The notes: generated by a model not told the origin, from the sequence alone. A DNA stretch of 64,000 nucleotides from Streptomyces sp. P3 (GCF_003032475.1 NZ_CP028369.1:1612001-1676000); one strand, 5' to 3'; counted from the stretch's first letter, positions 37,390 to 45,349 are shown. A program made the numbers and translations.

Positions 37390-38607
37390 ATGTCGGTGAA
37401 CGCCGCCGAATCCACGACCGAACAGTCGACGTTTCCCTACAAGCGCAAGTGCCCCTTCTCCCTGCCCGAGGAGTACGGGCCCATGATGGAGAAGGGGTCG
37501 GTGACGAAGGTCAGCCTCATCACCGGCCTCGAGGTATGGGCGGTCACCGACTACCACCTGATACGCCAGCTGCTGACCGATCCGCGGATCAGCTCCTCGC
37601 GCAAGCACGACAACTTCCCCTTCTACTTCGAGGCCCCGCCGGAGTTCCGCACCGAGACCTCCTTCATCGGCTACGACGCCCCCGAGCACACCACCACCCG
37701 CCGCAAGGCCGCCGTCACCTTCACCAACCGCCGGGTCCAGCAGCTGCGCGCGAAGATCGCGGAGAACGTGGACCTGCGCCTGGACGCCCTGGAGGCGGCG
37801 GGCTCGCCGGCCGACCTGCACGAGATCGTCTCGCTGCCGGTCCCGATGTCGATGATCTGCGAACTGCTCGGGGTGCCCTACGAGGACCACGCGTTCTTCG
37901 CCGAGCACGGCACCAACCTGCTCGGCGGCCACAGCACCCCCGACCAGCGGCAGGCCGCGATGGTGGAGGTGGGCAGGTACCTGGAGAAGCTGGTCGGCCT
38001 CAAGGAGCGCGAGCCGGGCGACGACCTGCTCAGCCGGGCGATCATCGCCTACCGGGAGTCCGGCGAGGAATACACCACGCGTGACCTGGTCAACCTGTGC
38101 CGGCTGCTGATGAACGGCGGGCACGAGACGACCGCCAACATGATCTCCCTGTGCACCATGGCCCTGCTGCGCAACCCCGAGCAGCTGGAGCAGCTCAAGG
38201 CCGACCCGTCGCTGATCGGCCCGGCGATCGAGGAACTCGTCCGCTACATCACCATCGGCGACCTGGCCGTGCCCCGGGTGGCCCTGGACGACATCGAGCT
38301 CGACGGCGTGACCATCAAGAAGGGCGACGGCATCCTGTGCCTGGCCCTGCCGGCCAACCGGGACGGCTCCGTCTTCGAGCGGCCCGACGAGCTGATCCTG
38401 TCCCGCGGCACCCGGCGCCACCTCGGTTTCGGGCACGGCGCGCACTACTGCATCGGCGCGGACCTGGCCCGGGTGGAGCTGGAGATCGCCCTCACCAAGA
38501 TCTTCGAGCGCTTCCCGGACCTGCAGCTCGCGGTGCCCTACGAGGACATCCGCACCAAGGAGGGCTCCGTCGTCTACGGTGTGTGGTCGCTGCCGGTCAA
38601 GTGGTGA
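37390..38607 (+). CDS. Cytochrome P450 monooxygenase
   Basis: The protein has 405 residues, the usual length for a soluble bacterial class I P450. The I-helix oxygen-binding motif is MNGGHETTANM near residue 245, the K-helix ExxR is EELVR near 280, and the haem-binding loop is FGHGAHYCIGADLAR with Cys near 355. The N-terminal KRKCPFSLPEEYGPM is typical of CYP105/CYP107-like antibiotic enzymes. It should hydroxylate or epoxidise the polyketide or its side chain, using external ferredoxin and reductase, which are not in the window. Epoxidation of an alkyl or alkenyl side chain is an attractive idea for a DNA-alkylating product but is inference. GGAG overlaps the epimerase stop. Confidence 0.95.
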   Translation: MSVNAAESTTEQSTFPYKRKCPFSLPEEYGPMMEKGSVTKVSLITGLEVWAVTDYHLIRQLLTDPRISSSRKHDNFPFYFEAPPEFRTETSFIGYDAPEHTTTRRKAAVTFTNRRVQQLRAKIAENVDLRLDALEAAGSPADLHEIVSLPVPMSMICELLGVPYEDHAFFAEHGTNLLGGHSTPDQRQAAMVEVGRYLEKLVGLKEREPGDDLLSRAIIAYRESGEEYTTRDLVNLCRLLMNGGHETTANMISLCTMALLRNPEQLEQLKADPSLIGPAIEELVRYITIGDLAVPRVALDDIELDGVTIKKGDGILCLALPANRDGSVFERPDELILSRGTRRHLGFGHGAHYCIGADLARVELEIALTKIFERFPDLQLAVPYEDIRTKEGSVVYGVWSLPVKW

Positions 38608-38616
38608 ACACGACTT

Positions 38617-38649
38617 GAGGGAGGGGGTGCCCCTGGCACTCCCTCCCTC
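38617..38649. terminator. Hairpin between convergent P450 and ketoreductase genes
   Basis: An inverted repeat with arms of about 15 bp (38617-38631 and 38635-38649) has one mismatch and a three-base loop. It lies 10 bases after the P450 stop and before the end of the convergent ketoreductase gene. Confidence 0.75.
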
Positions 38650-38759
38650 TGCTGTGTCGTTCAGTTGTGTCGCGCCGTTCGGGTGTCGTACGCGGTTCGG
38701 GCGCCCCGGTCGTGCCCGGTTCGGGCGCCGGGCGCGCGACGGCCGAAGCCGTCGCGCGC

Positions 38760-39539
38760 TCAGTAGTTGCCCAGCCCGCCGCAGACGTTGATCGCCTGCG
38801 CCGTGATGGACGCCGCGGTGTCGGTCACCAGGTAGGAGACCAGGCCCGCGACCTCCTCCGGGGTGGAGTAACGGCCCAGCGGGATCTTGGCGTTGAACTT
38901 CTCCAGGACGTCCTGCTCCGAGACGCCCCAGAAGTCCGCGTACCCGGACCTGACCCGCTCGGCCATCGGCGTCTCGACGTACCCGGGACACACCGCGTTG
39001 ACGGTGATGCCCGACTTCGCCAGTTCGAGACCGACGGCCTTGGTGAAGCCGACCACCCCGTGCTTGGAGGCCGAGTAGGGCGACGCGTAGACGACACCCT
39101 GCTTGCCCCCGGTGGAGGCGATGCTGACGATCCGCCCGTAGCCGTTCTCGCCCATCCGGCCGGACGCCAGCACCTCCTTGGTCACCCGGAAGACACCGTT
39201 GAGGTTGGTGTCGATCACGTCGAGCCAGGTCGGCTCGTCGAGATGCGCGATCTCCCCGCCGCCGCCCCGGCCCGCGTTGTTGACCAGGATGTCGATACGC
39301 CCGAAGCGCTCCACGGCCGCCGCCACGGCGGCCCGGACGCCGTCGGTGGAGGTCACGTCGCAGGGGCCGCCGGCGACCTCCAGCCCCTCCGCGGTGAGCT
39401 TCTCCAGCGTCTCGGCCAGCTTGTCGGCGTCCCGGGCGCACCCGTACACCGCCATGCCCTGCTCCGCGAGGGTCCGGGTCACCGCGAGGCCGATGCCGCT
39501 GCTGGCCCCGGTGACGAACGCTACCCGCCTGTCGCTCAT
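38760..39539 (-). CDS. Type II PKS C9-type ketoreductase (ActIII-like SDR)
   Basis: This short-chain dehydrogenase/reductase has 259 residues. The NADPH-binding motif TGASSGIG is at residues 10-17, NNAG near 90, and the catalytic Ser/Tyr/Lys set is in SIAST and SPYSASKHG. VCPGYVETPMAERV and the ending NVCGGLGNY are highly typical of ActIII/JadE/HedE-type polyketide ketoreductases, which reduce the C9 carbonyl of the nascent polyketide. Its presence says that the first ring is reduced, as in angucyclines, anthracyclines and pluramycins. The gene follows the ACP gene by 34 bases in one operon. A matching aromatase/cyclase didomain is not seen in the window. Confidence 0.96.
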   Translation of the reverse strand: MSDRRVAFVTGASSGIGLAVTRTLAEQGMAVYGCARDADKLAETLEKLTAEGLEVAGGPCDVTSTDGVRAAVAAAVERFGRIDILVNNAGRGGGGEIAHLDEPTWLDVIDTNLNGVFRVTKEVLASGRMGENGYGRIVSIASTGGKQGVVYASPYSASKHGVVGFTKAVGLELAKSGITVNAVCPGYVETPMAERVRSGYADFWGVSEQDVLEKFNAKIPLGRYSTPEEVAGLVSYLVTDTAASITAQAINVCGGLGNY

Positions 39540-39573
39540 CTGGGTCCTCCCCGTCCCGTCCCGTCGAAGCTGC

Positions 39574-39822
39574 TCACGCGAGGGACTTGCCGTTCACGAA
39601 GTCCGTGATCGCCTGCGGCGTGTTCAGGTGCTCCATGTCGTCGGTGATGTCGACGCCGAACTCGCGCTTGATCAGGGCCGCCGTCTCCAGCAGGGCCAGC
39701 GAGTCGTAGCCGAGCTCGCCGAACGTGGTCCCGCCGATGTCGCCGGCGAGCTGCTCCGACTCGTCCTCGCCCGCGCTGATCCGCAGAATGTCCTTGAGCC
39801 GGTCGATCGTCAGTTCCGCCAT
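39574..39822 (-). CDS. Type II PKS acyl carrier protein
   Basis: The protein has 82 residues from ATG 39822, chosen over ATG 39828 because GGGAG stands six bases before it. The phosphopantetheine attachment Ser is in ELGYDSLALLE, the signature of aromatic PKS carrier proteins. Helix one has LTIDRLKDILRIS and helix three TPQAITDFVNGK. It carries the growing chain for KS-alpha/KS-beta. It stands 22 kb from them, first in an operon with the ketoreductase, which is uncommon; minimal PKS genes are usually contiguous. A SARP-type promoter drives it. Confidence 0.95.
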   Translation of the reverse strand: MAELTIDRLKDILRISAGEDESEQLAGDIGGTTFGELGYDSLALLETAALIKREFGVDITDDMEHLNTPQAITDFVNGKSLA

Positions 39823-39861
39823 TTCCATCTCCCGTGTCGGAGGGTTGTGCGTGCTCTGAGA

Positions 39862-39904
39862 ATTTGTGCCGGACGACTCGGATCGCGCTCGCAGACGCCT
39901 GGAA
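39862..39904 (-). promoter_or_regulatory. SARP-type promoter of the ACP/ketoreductase operon
   Basis: On the minus strand, TTCCAGG (39904-39898), TGCGAGC (39893-39887) and TCCGAGT (39882-39876) are spaced 11 bp. An 8-bp spacer then leads to ACAAAT (39867-39862). The divergent 2,3-dehydratase gene has TCGAGC-like words upstream but no set with the same spacing. Confidence 0.68.
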
Positions 39905-40009
39905 AACCCACCTTCCGAGCAATGCTCCAGCAGCGCTGCCGCGGAAATCGAGCGGCCCCCTCCAGCGTGGGCCGCCCAACGATTCCCAGCCAACGAGGGT
40001 GTGTCGGGT

Positions 40010-41416
40010 GTGGAAAATCTGAAGCCACGGGAGGACCTCGTTCTTCCCAGCCGACTCGCCGCCTCCGCCCAGCGGACGGCGGGCGTTCAGATGCACATGG
40101 ACGAATTCGACGCGTGGCTGGCCGAACGGGCGAGTGCGCATGACTTCACGGTCGATCGCATTCCGTTCTCCGGACTGCGCGGCTGGAAATTCGAGAACGA
40201 CATCGGGAACCTGGTGCACGAAAGCGGCAGGTTCTTCTCCGTGGAGGGCCTCTGTCTGCGCGCCCCCGGATCCGCCGAACGCTTCCAGCCGATCATCAAC
40301 CAGCCCGAGGTCGGCGTCCTCGGGATTCTCGTCAAGGAGTTCGACGGGGTCCTGCATTTCCTGATGCAGGCCAAGATGGAACCGGGCAACCCGGTGCCGC
40401 TGATGCTCTCGCCGACCGTCCAGGCCACCCGCAGCAACTACACGCAGGTGCACCGGGGCGCGAAGGTCAAGTACCTGGAGTACTTCACGGGGCGGCGGCC
40501 GACGCGGGTGATCGCCGACGTGCTGCAGTCCGAGCACGGCGACTGGTTCTACCGCAAACGGAACCGGAACATGCTCGTCGAGGCGGCCGCCGACGAGGCC
40601 GTCCCGCTCGACGACGACTTCTGCTGGCTGACCCTCGGGCAGATCAACACCCTGCTGGCCAGGGACAACGTCATCAACATGGACTCGCGCACGGTGCTGG
40701 CGTGCCTGCCCCCGGTGGGACCGGAGGCGGGGGCGGCCGACCGGTTCAGCCGCTCGCTGGCCGCCTCCCGCGACCCCTGCGCCGGCGCGGTGTCGACGAC
40801 GGCCGAGCTGCTGGGCTGGTTCACCGGGCTGCGCGCCGACTGCCGGACCGAGGCCGGCCGGCTGCCGCTGGGCGCCCTGCCGGGCTGGCACCGCGACGAC
40901 AAGGAGATCAGCCGCGACGACGGCCGCCACTTCCGGGTGGTCGCCGCCGACGTACGGGCCGGCAGCCGGGAGGTCTCGTCCTGGTCCCAGCCGCTCGTCG
41001 AGCCCGTCGGCAGGGGCCTGTCCGCCTTCCTGGTCAGGGAGTTCGACGGCGTGCTCCACGTCCTCGTGCGGGCCGCGGCCGAGGGCGGCTTCCGGGACGG
41101 CGTCGAACTGGCCCCGACGGTCCAGTGCATGTCGGCCGGCGAACTCGAGGAGGAGACCTCGCCGTTCCTCGCCCGGATCCCCGACGCGGGCTCCCCGCGG
41201 ATCCGCTACGACGCCCTTCACGCCGAGGAGGGCGGCCGCTTCCTGAACGCGGTGAGCCGCTACGTCGTCGCCGAGACCGACACGGCGGCGACCGACGCCC
41301 TGCCGCCCGGTCACGCCTGGGCGACGGTGAGCCAGCTCACCGCCCTGCTCCGGCACAGCCAGTACGTCAACGTGCAGGCACGCACCCTCGTCGCCTGCCT
41401 GAACTCCCTCGGCTAG
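40010..41416 (+). CDS. NDP-hexose 2,3-dehydratase
   Basis: The protein has 468 residues of the EvaA/TylX3/OleV family, which removes the C2 hydroxyl in deoxysugar pathways by 2,3-dehydration of the 4-keto intermediate. The family is an internal duplication, and both halves can be seen: FDAWLAER, then GVLGILVKEFDGVLHFLMQAKMEPGNP in the first half, and LSAFLVREFDGVLHVLVRAAAEGGF in the second; also VQATRSNYTQVHRG and SQYVNVQARTLVACL. GTG 40010 is my best start, with GAGGG 10 bases upstream; the GTG at 40001 and ATG at 40090 are alternatives. Together with the Gfo/Idh 3-ketoreductase it commits the pathway to a 2,6-dideoxysugar. It is divergent from the ACP operon. Confidence 0.95.
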   Translation: MENLKPREDLVLPSRLAASAQRTAGVQMHMDEFDAWLAERASAHDFTVDRIPFSGLRGWKFENDIGNLVHESGRFFSVEGLCLRAPGSAERFQPIINQPEVGVLGILVKEFDGVLHFLMQAKMEPGNPVPLMLSPTVQATRSNYTQVHRGAKVKYLEYFTGRRPTRVIADVLQSEHGDWFYRKRNRNMLVEAAADEAVPLDDDFCWLTLGQINTLLARDNVINMDSRTVLACLPPVGPEAGAADRFSRSLAASRDPCAGAVSTTAELLGWFTGLRADCRTEAGRLPLGALPGWHRDDKEISRDDGRHFRVVAADVRAGSREVSSWSQPLVEPVGRGLSAFLVREFDGVLHVLVRAAAEGGFRDGVELAPTVQCMSAGELEEETSPFLARIPDAGSPRIRYDALHAEEGGRFLNAVSRYVVAETDTAATDALPPGHAWATVSQLTALLRHSQYVNVQARTLVACLNSLG

Positions 41417-41495
41417 TGCGTGGCCGGAAAGGTTGAGCCGGTGAGCCTTTCCGGTCACGGCACTGGACGGGAAGAGCCGGGGAGAGGAGAGGAAA

Positions 41496-41900
41496 ATGGC
41501 ACCCTGGCGTCCTCGTCCCGTCGTCGCGGTCATGTGGACGGTGGACAGCGACCTCATGCGCTGCGCCGTCGCCCTGGCCGAGGAACACGGCGGCGACCTG
41601 GTCCTCGTCCTGGTCGTACGACGGCCGTGGACGCTGCTGCTCGACTGCTCCCTGGCCGCCGCGTTCGACTCCTCCGACCTCGAACTGGAGTCCCTGCTCA
41701 AGGTCGGCGCCCTCCTGGAGGGCAGGGCCGTGAAGTGGACCCTGCACACGACCTACAGCGACACCGGCAGAACCGTCGCCGGTCTGGTCCGCCGGAGGGA
41801 GCCCGGCTGGGTCGTGCTGGGCCGCCGGCGCTGGCGGCGCACCGCCAGGATGGTGGGCTCTCCCGCCCTCCCCGAGGACACCAAGCTACTGATCGTCTGA
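41496..41900 (+). CDS. UspA-like small alpha/beta protein
   Basis: The protein has 134 residues of universal-stress-protein-like fold: RPVVAVMWTVDSDLMRCAVALAEEHGGDLVLVLVV, a central YSDTGRTVAGLVRRREPGWVVLGRR and a basic GRRRWRRTARM stretch. The ATP-binding G-x2-G-x9-GS motif is not clearly present, so it may be a non-nucleotide-binding member. It starts 79 bases after the 2,3-dehydratase with a very strong GGAGAGGAGAGG ribosome site, so it is probably co-transcribed. Similar small proteins turn up in other antibiotic clusters without a known role. I can assign only the fold. Confidence 0.6.
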   Translation: MAPWRPRPVVAVMWTVDSDLMRCAVALAEEHGGDLVLVLVVRRPWTLLLDCSLAAAFDSSDLELESLLKVGALLEGRAVKWTLHTTYSDTGRTVAGLVRRREPGWVVLGRRRWRRTARMVGSPALPEDTKLLIV

Positions 41901-42091
41901 TCCGTTGATCGCCCGACCGGCCCGTTGATCGTCCGACCCGTTCGCGTCACGCGTATGAAAAACCCATACCTGGGTCCTGTGAACCTCATGCGTATTGGTG
42001 ACAGCGGCAGTTCCGGGCCTCAATTCCGGTCGTGCATTCTTCGAAGGTAACCGCAGAGGCTGAAAAGAAGCGCCACGTAGAGGGGGAAAAG

Positions 42092-42895
42092 TTGCTGGAA
42101 ATAAACGTGCTCGGGCCGATGGAGGCCACCGGGGCCGGCCGGTGCATCGCGCCCACGGCGGCGAAACCGCGCCAGGTCCTCGCACTGCTGGCACTGCGGG
42201 CCGGTGAGGTCGTGTCGGTGTCCACCCTGGTCGAGGAGATCTGGGGTGAGAAACCACCGCGGAGCGCGCTGACGACCCTGCAGACCTACATCCTGCAACT
42301 GCGCAGACTGATCGGCCGGGTCGTGCTGTCGGGCTCGGCGAAGGACGTCCTGCTGACCCGTTACAACGGCTACCTGTTCGCCCCCGAGGCGGTGATGGTG
42401 GACGCCCAGCTCTACGACGGGCTCGTCGACGAGGCCAACCAGGCCTCGGAGAACGGCGACCACGTGGAGGCGTACCGGGTGGCCCGCCAGGCCCTCGACC
42501 TCTGGTCGGGGGACGCCCTGATCGACGTCCTGCGCGGGGTCCATCTCAGTATCGAGGCCACGCGTCTGGAGCAGAGCCGGCTGGGCCTGCTCGAGACCCG
42601 TATCGCCGCCGAACTGCACCTGGGCAGGCACCACATGCTGCTCGGCGAACTCGCGGTGCTGGTCGCCCGCAATCCCATGCACGAGAACTTCTGCGCCAAG
42701 CTCATGATCGCCCTCTACCGCTCGGGGCAGCGCTGGCGTGCCCTGGAGGTCTACCAGCGCGTGCGCGGCGAGCTGGCCGACGAGCTCGGACTGGAACCCT
42801 CGGCGCGACTGCAGCAGTTGCAGCACTCGATCCTGTCGGCCGATCCCGCGCTCGACTTCGTCGCCCCGACCGCCCTGTTCACCCAGCCGACATGA
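42092..42895 (+). CDS. SARP-family transcriptional activator (AfsR/DnrI/ActII-ORF4 type)
   Basis: The protein has 267 residues from TTG 42092, preceded by GAGGGGG five bases upstream. An in-frame ATG at 42032 gives a longer form without a ribosome site. The N-terminal OmpR-like winged helix (about 1-95) reads EINVLGPMEATGAG through TLQTYILQLRRLIG. The bacterial transcriptional activation domain (about 100-260) shows VMVDAQLYDGLVDEA, ALDLWSGDALIDVLRG and ALEVYQRVRGELADELGLEPSARLQQL. SARPs bind heptamer repeats 11 bp apart and recruit RNA polymerase. At least eight such boxes occur in front of operons in this window, so this is the likely cluster-wide activator. It is convergent with the cyclase gene across a hairpin. 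Confidence 0.95.
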   Translation: MLEINVLGPMEATGAGRCIAPTAAKPRQVLALLALRAGEVVSVSTLVEEIWGEKPPRSALTTLQTYILQLRRLIGRVVLSGSAKDVLLTRYNGYLFAPEAVMVDAQLYDGLVDEANQASENGDHVEAYRVARQALDLWSGDALIDVLRGVHLSIEATRLEQSRLGLLETRIAAELHLGRHHMLLGELAVLVARNPMHENFCAKLMIALYRSGQRWRALEVYQRVRGELADELGLEPSARLQQLQHSILSADPALDFVAPTALFTQPT

Positions 42896-42898
42896 CCC

Positions 42899-42933
42899 GG
42901 TGCGGGAACGGCGACCCACGCCGTTCCCGCACC
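42899..42933. terminator. Perfect 15-bp hairpin between SARP and cyclase genes
   Basis: The arms at 42899-42913 and 42919-42933 are exact inverse copies with a five-base loop. It is placed between two convergent genes and probably terminates both. Confidence 0.8.
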
Positions 42934-42940
42934 CGGCCGT

Positions 42941-43738
42941 TCACCCCGCGTCGGCTGCCGTCACCTGCAGACGGGCCTCGTACAGCTCCGGGCTCGACAC
43001 GGCGAGCGCCCGCAGCGCCGCGCTGTGCGGCTGGAACTCCGGCTGCGCCACCGCCGCCCGCAGACTGGCGTTGTCCGCCCAGCGCGCGATGTTCACGTAC
43101 GACGCCGGATCGCCGAGCCGCCGGTGCAGGGTGTGCTCGACGAAACCCGGCTGGGCCGCGAAGAACTCCGAGGTCGCGGCGAAGACCTGCTCGAACTCCT
43201 CGGCCGTCCCCGTCAGCTGGAACCGGTTGACGAGCGTCACGGGGACCGCCTGCGCCGCCGCGGAGACCCGGGCGACGACCTGCTCGTAGCGGGCCAGCGT
43301 GTCGCCGGGGCTCGGGCCGTCGAGCGCCGCGTGGATCTGCGGCGCGATCTCACCGTGCCGGTGCAGTCCGCTGTGGGTGAGCGCCACGGTCGTCCGCCCG
43401 GCTCCGGCCGGCTCGAAGTCGACCTCGATGAAGCTCGCCTTCTCGTCGTCGAAGATCGGCTGCCAGTGCGGGCCGACCCGCCAGGTCAGCACGATCCGCT
43501 TGGACGGGTTCCACTCCACCACCGTGCCCCAGGCGATCTCGGTGCCGTCGGCGCCGACCTCGTAGTAGCGGCCGCCCTCGAAGGGTTCGATGGTGAGCGA
43601 CACCCGGTCCTCGACGAAGACGTGCCTCTCGGGGAACCATTCGACGGGACGCTCGGCGAAAATGGCGAAGGCCCGGTCCGCGGGCACGTCCACCGTCACC
43701 GTCTTGCGCACGTCGGGGACCTTCTGCGCCTCGGTCAT
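42941..43738 (-). CDS. SRPBCC (AHSA1)-ABM fusion protein, probable polyketide cyclase
   Basis: The protein has 265 residues with two domains. Residues about 10-150 form an AHSA1/SRPBCC barrel (KTVTVDVPADRAFAIFAE, EGGRYYEVGADGTEIAWGTVVEWNPSKRIVLTWRVG). Residues about 170-260 form an antibiotic-biosynthesis-monooxygenase/ferredoxin-like domain (PVTLVNRFQLTGTAEEFEQVF, PGFVEHTLHRRL, SYVNIARWADNASLRAAV). ABM-fold proteins include TcmI-type cyclases, and SRPBCC proteins include aromatase/cyclases, so either domain could guide ring closure. The fusion itself is uncommon. AAGGAG stands before ATG 43738. It has its own SARP-type promoter and is divergent from rmlB. No other aromatase is visible, so it may fill that role. 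Confidence 0.83.
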   Translation of the reverse strand: MTEAQKVPDVRKTVTVDVPADRAFAIFAERPVEWFPERHVFVEDRVSLTIEPFEGGRYYEVGADGTEIAWGTVVEWNPSKRIVLTWRVGPHWQPIFDDEKASFIEVDFEPAGAGRTTVALTHSGLHRHGEIAPQIHAALDGPSPGDTLARYEQVVARVSAAAQAVPVTLVNRFQLTGTAEEFEQVFAATSEFFAAQPGFVEHTLHRRLGDPASYVNIARWADNASLRAAVAQPEFQPHSAALRALAVSSPELYEARLQVTAADAG

Positions 43739-43770
43739 GAGTGCTCCTTGGGCGTTGGGATCATGCCTCC

Positions 43771-43813
43771 ACCCTGGTCGACGCGTCTTGAACCTGGACG
43801 GAACCCCGATGGA
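43771..43813 (-). promoter_or_regulatory. SARP-type promoter of the SRPBCC-ABM cyclase gene
   Basis: On the minus strand, TCCATCG (43813-43807), TCCGTCC (43802-43796) and TCAAGAC (43791-43785) are spaced 11 bp. An 8-bp spacer then leads to CAGGGT (43776-43771). Confidence 0.65.
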
Positions 43814-43934
43814 ACGCGGATGCCCGCGCGCGTGCCCGCGCGGCGCCGGCAGGGCGGGCCGGCACGGACGGGCCACGACGGGCGTCGATCGCGGGTGTAG
43901 GGGTTCTCTAGCGCCCGGGGCCAGCGTGAGCCGC

Positions 43935-44909
43935 ATGCGTATCCTGGTCACCGGCGCGGCCGGCTTCATCGGCTCCCACTACGTGCGAGCGATGCTGAGC
44001 GGTGAGTACGCCGGATACGAACAAGCCGAGATCACCGTCCTCGACAAACTCACCTACGCCGGCAACCGGGCGAACCTCCCCGCCGAACACCCCCGGCTGA
44101 CCTTCGTCCACGGCGACATCTGCGACCGCGACCTGCTGCGCGGCCTCGTCCCCGGGCACGACGCCGTCGTCCACTTCGCCGCCGAGTCCCACGTCGACCG
44201 CTCCCTGGTGCGCGCGGCCGACTTCGTCAGCACCAACTGCGTCGGCACGCACAACGTCATGGAGGCGAGCCTCGCCGCCGGCGTGTCCCGCGTGGTGCAC
44301 GTGTCCACCGACGAGGTGTACGGCTCCATCGCCCACGGCAGCTGGACCGAGGACTGGCCGCTCGCCCCCAACTCGCCCTACGCGGCGTCCAAGGCGGCGA
44401 GCGACCTCATCACCCTCGCCTACGCCCGCACCCACGGACTGGACGTGTCCGTCACCCGCTGCTCCAACAACTACGGCCCCTACCAGCACGTCGAGAAGCT
44501 CATCCCGCTGTTCACCACCAACCTGCTCGACGGCGTCCCCGTCCCCCTCTACGGCGACGGCGCCAACGTCCGCGAGTGGCTGCACGTCTCCGACCACTGC
44601 CGTGCCGTACAGCTGGTGCTGACGGGCGGCCGACCCGGCGAGGTGTACAACGTCGGCGGCGGCACCGAACGCACCAACCGGGAGATCACCGACCTGCTCC
44701 TCGACCTGTGCGGGGCCGACCCGTCCCTCGTCGACCGCGCCCCCGACCGCAAGGGCCACGACCTGCGCTACGCCCTGGACGACTCCAGGATCCGCACCGA
44801 ACTCGGCTACGCCCCCCGGGTCCCCTTCGACGAGGGCCTCACCGCCACGGTCGCCTGGTACCGGGACAACCCCACCTGGTGGCGCCCGCTCAGCCTGACC
44901 GGCGCCTGA
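43935..44909 (+). CDS. rmlB: dTDP-glucose 4,6-dehydratase
   Basis: RmlB converts dTDP-glucose to dTDP-4-keto-6-deoxyglucose, the common precursor of deoxysugars. The protein has 324 residues, normal for the family. The NAD-binding GAAGFIGSHYVR is at residues 7-18, HFAAESHVDRS near 80, STDEVYG near 125, and the catalytic Tyr-x3-Lys is in SPYAASKAASD near 150. RCSNNYGPYQHVEKLIP follows as usual. ATG 43935 gives the conserved MRILVTGAAG start. It is the last gene of the biosynthetic cluster on this side. Its partner RmlA is at 9909. Confidence 0.97.
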   Translation: MRILVTGAAGFIGSHYVRAMLSGEYAGYEQAEITVLDKLTYAGNRANLPAEHPRLTFVHGDICDRDLLRGLVPGHDAVVHFAAESHVDRSLVRAADFVSTNCVGTHNVMEASLAAGVSRVVHVSTDEVYGSIAHGSWTEDWPLAPNSPYAASKAASDLITLAYARTHGLDVSVTRCSNNYGPYQHVEKLIPLFTTNLLDGVPVPLYGDGANVREWLHVSDHCRAVQLVLTGGRPGEVYNVGGGTERTNREITDLLLDLCGADPSLVDRAPDRKGHDLRYALDDSRIRTELGYAPRVPFDEGLTATVAWYRDNPTWWRPLSLTGA

Positions 44910-44933
44910 CGAACCCCGTCGGTGCTGCCGTTC

Positions 44934-45137
44934 TCAGCGAAGATGACCGACGAAAGCACCCCAGGCCCGCGGGGAGAAGGCGATCGCGGGCCTACCGGAC
45001 CGCTTGCTGTCACGGACGGGAACGACACCGGGGAGGTTGCCGGCGACCTCGACACAATTCCCCTGCCCCCCGCTGTAGCTGCTGGCACGCCACACCGCTC
45101 CCGGGAGTGCCGAATGTATGTAGAGGTCTTGGCTCAT
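44934..45137 (-). CDS. DUF397 protein
   Basis: The protein has 67 residues with the DUF397 pattern WRASSYSGGQGNCVEVAG, then VPVRDSKRSGRPAIAFSPRAW. In Streptomyces DUF397 genes normally stand next to an XRE-family regulator with a DUF5753 domain and form an antitoxin/regulatory pair. Here the start overlaps the stop of what is left of such a regulator (ATGA). It is convergent with rmlB and begins the accessory flank. Cellular role is not known; with the regulator broken it may be a relic. Confidence 0.85.
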   Translation of the reverse strand: MSQDLYIHSALPGAVWRASSYSGGQGNCVEVAGNLPGVVPVRDSKRSGRPAIAFSPRAWGAFVGHLR

Positions 45138-45349
45138 GCTCGGTACTCCTTGGCGATGCGGCGGATCAGCGTGAGTGATTCCGTCGGTGGCAGCGCGGTG
45201 GTGCGGGCGTCGTCGAAGAGGGCGCGGTAGTACGCGACCTCCGGCCCACCCTGACCGAAGTCACCTTCCGCTTGCCCCGTTCCCGTCAGAGCGTGCCGAG
45301 ATCGCGGGCGACACTGCATGCCGTTTTGGGTGGCTGGGACGTGGACCAA
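45134..45349 (-). pseudogene. Remnant of an XRE/DUF5753 regulator (C-terminal end only)
   Basis: Only about the last 35 residues look coding: AYYRALFDDARTTALPPTESLTLIRRIAKEYRA, which matches the typical C-terminal end of DUF5753 regulators that precede DUF397 genes. The N-terminal HTH and most of the DUF5753 domain are absent; upstream sequence gives no continuation in any frame. The overlap with DUF397 is preserved, so a deletion probably removed the front of the gene. Confidence 0.65.

Noticed and set aside
40010..40110. SARP box in front of the 2,3-dehydratase
   Set aside because: TCGAGCG and TCCAGCG words occur at 39948 and 39961 but are 13 bp apart with no -10 at the right place.
43860..43934. 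SARP box in front of rmlB
   Set aside because: TCGATCG at 43885 and TAGGGG at 43898 do not fit the 11-bp and 8-bp spacing seen at the other sites.
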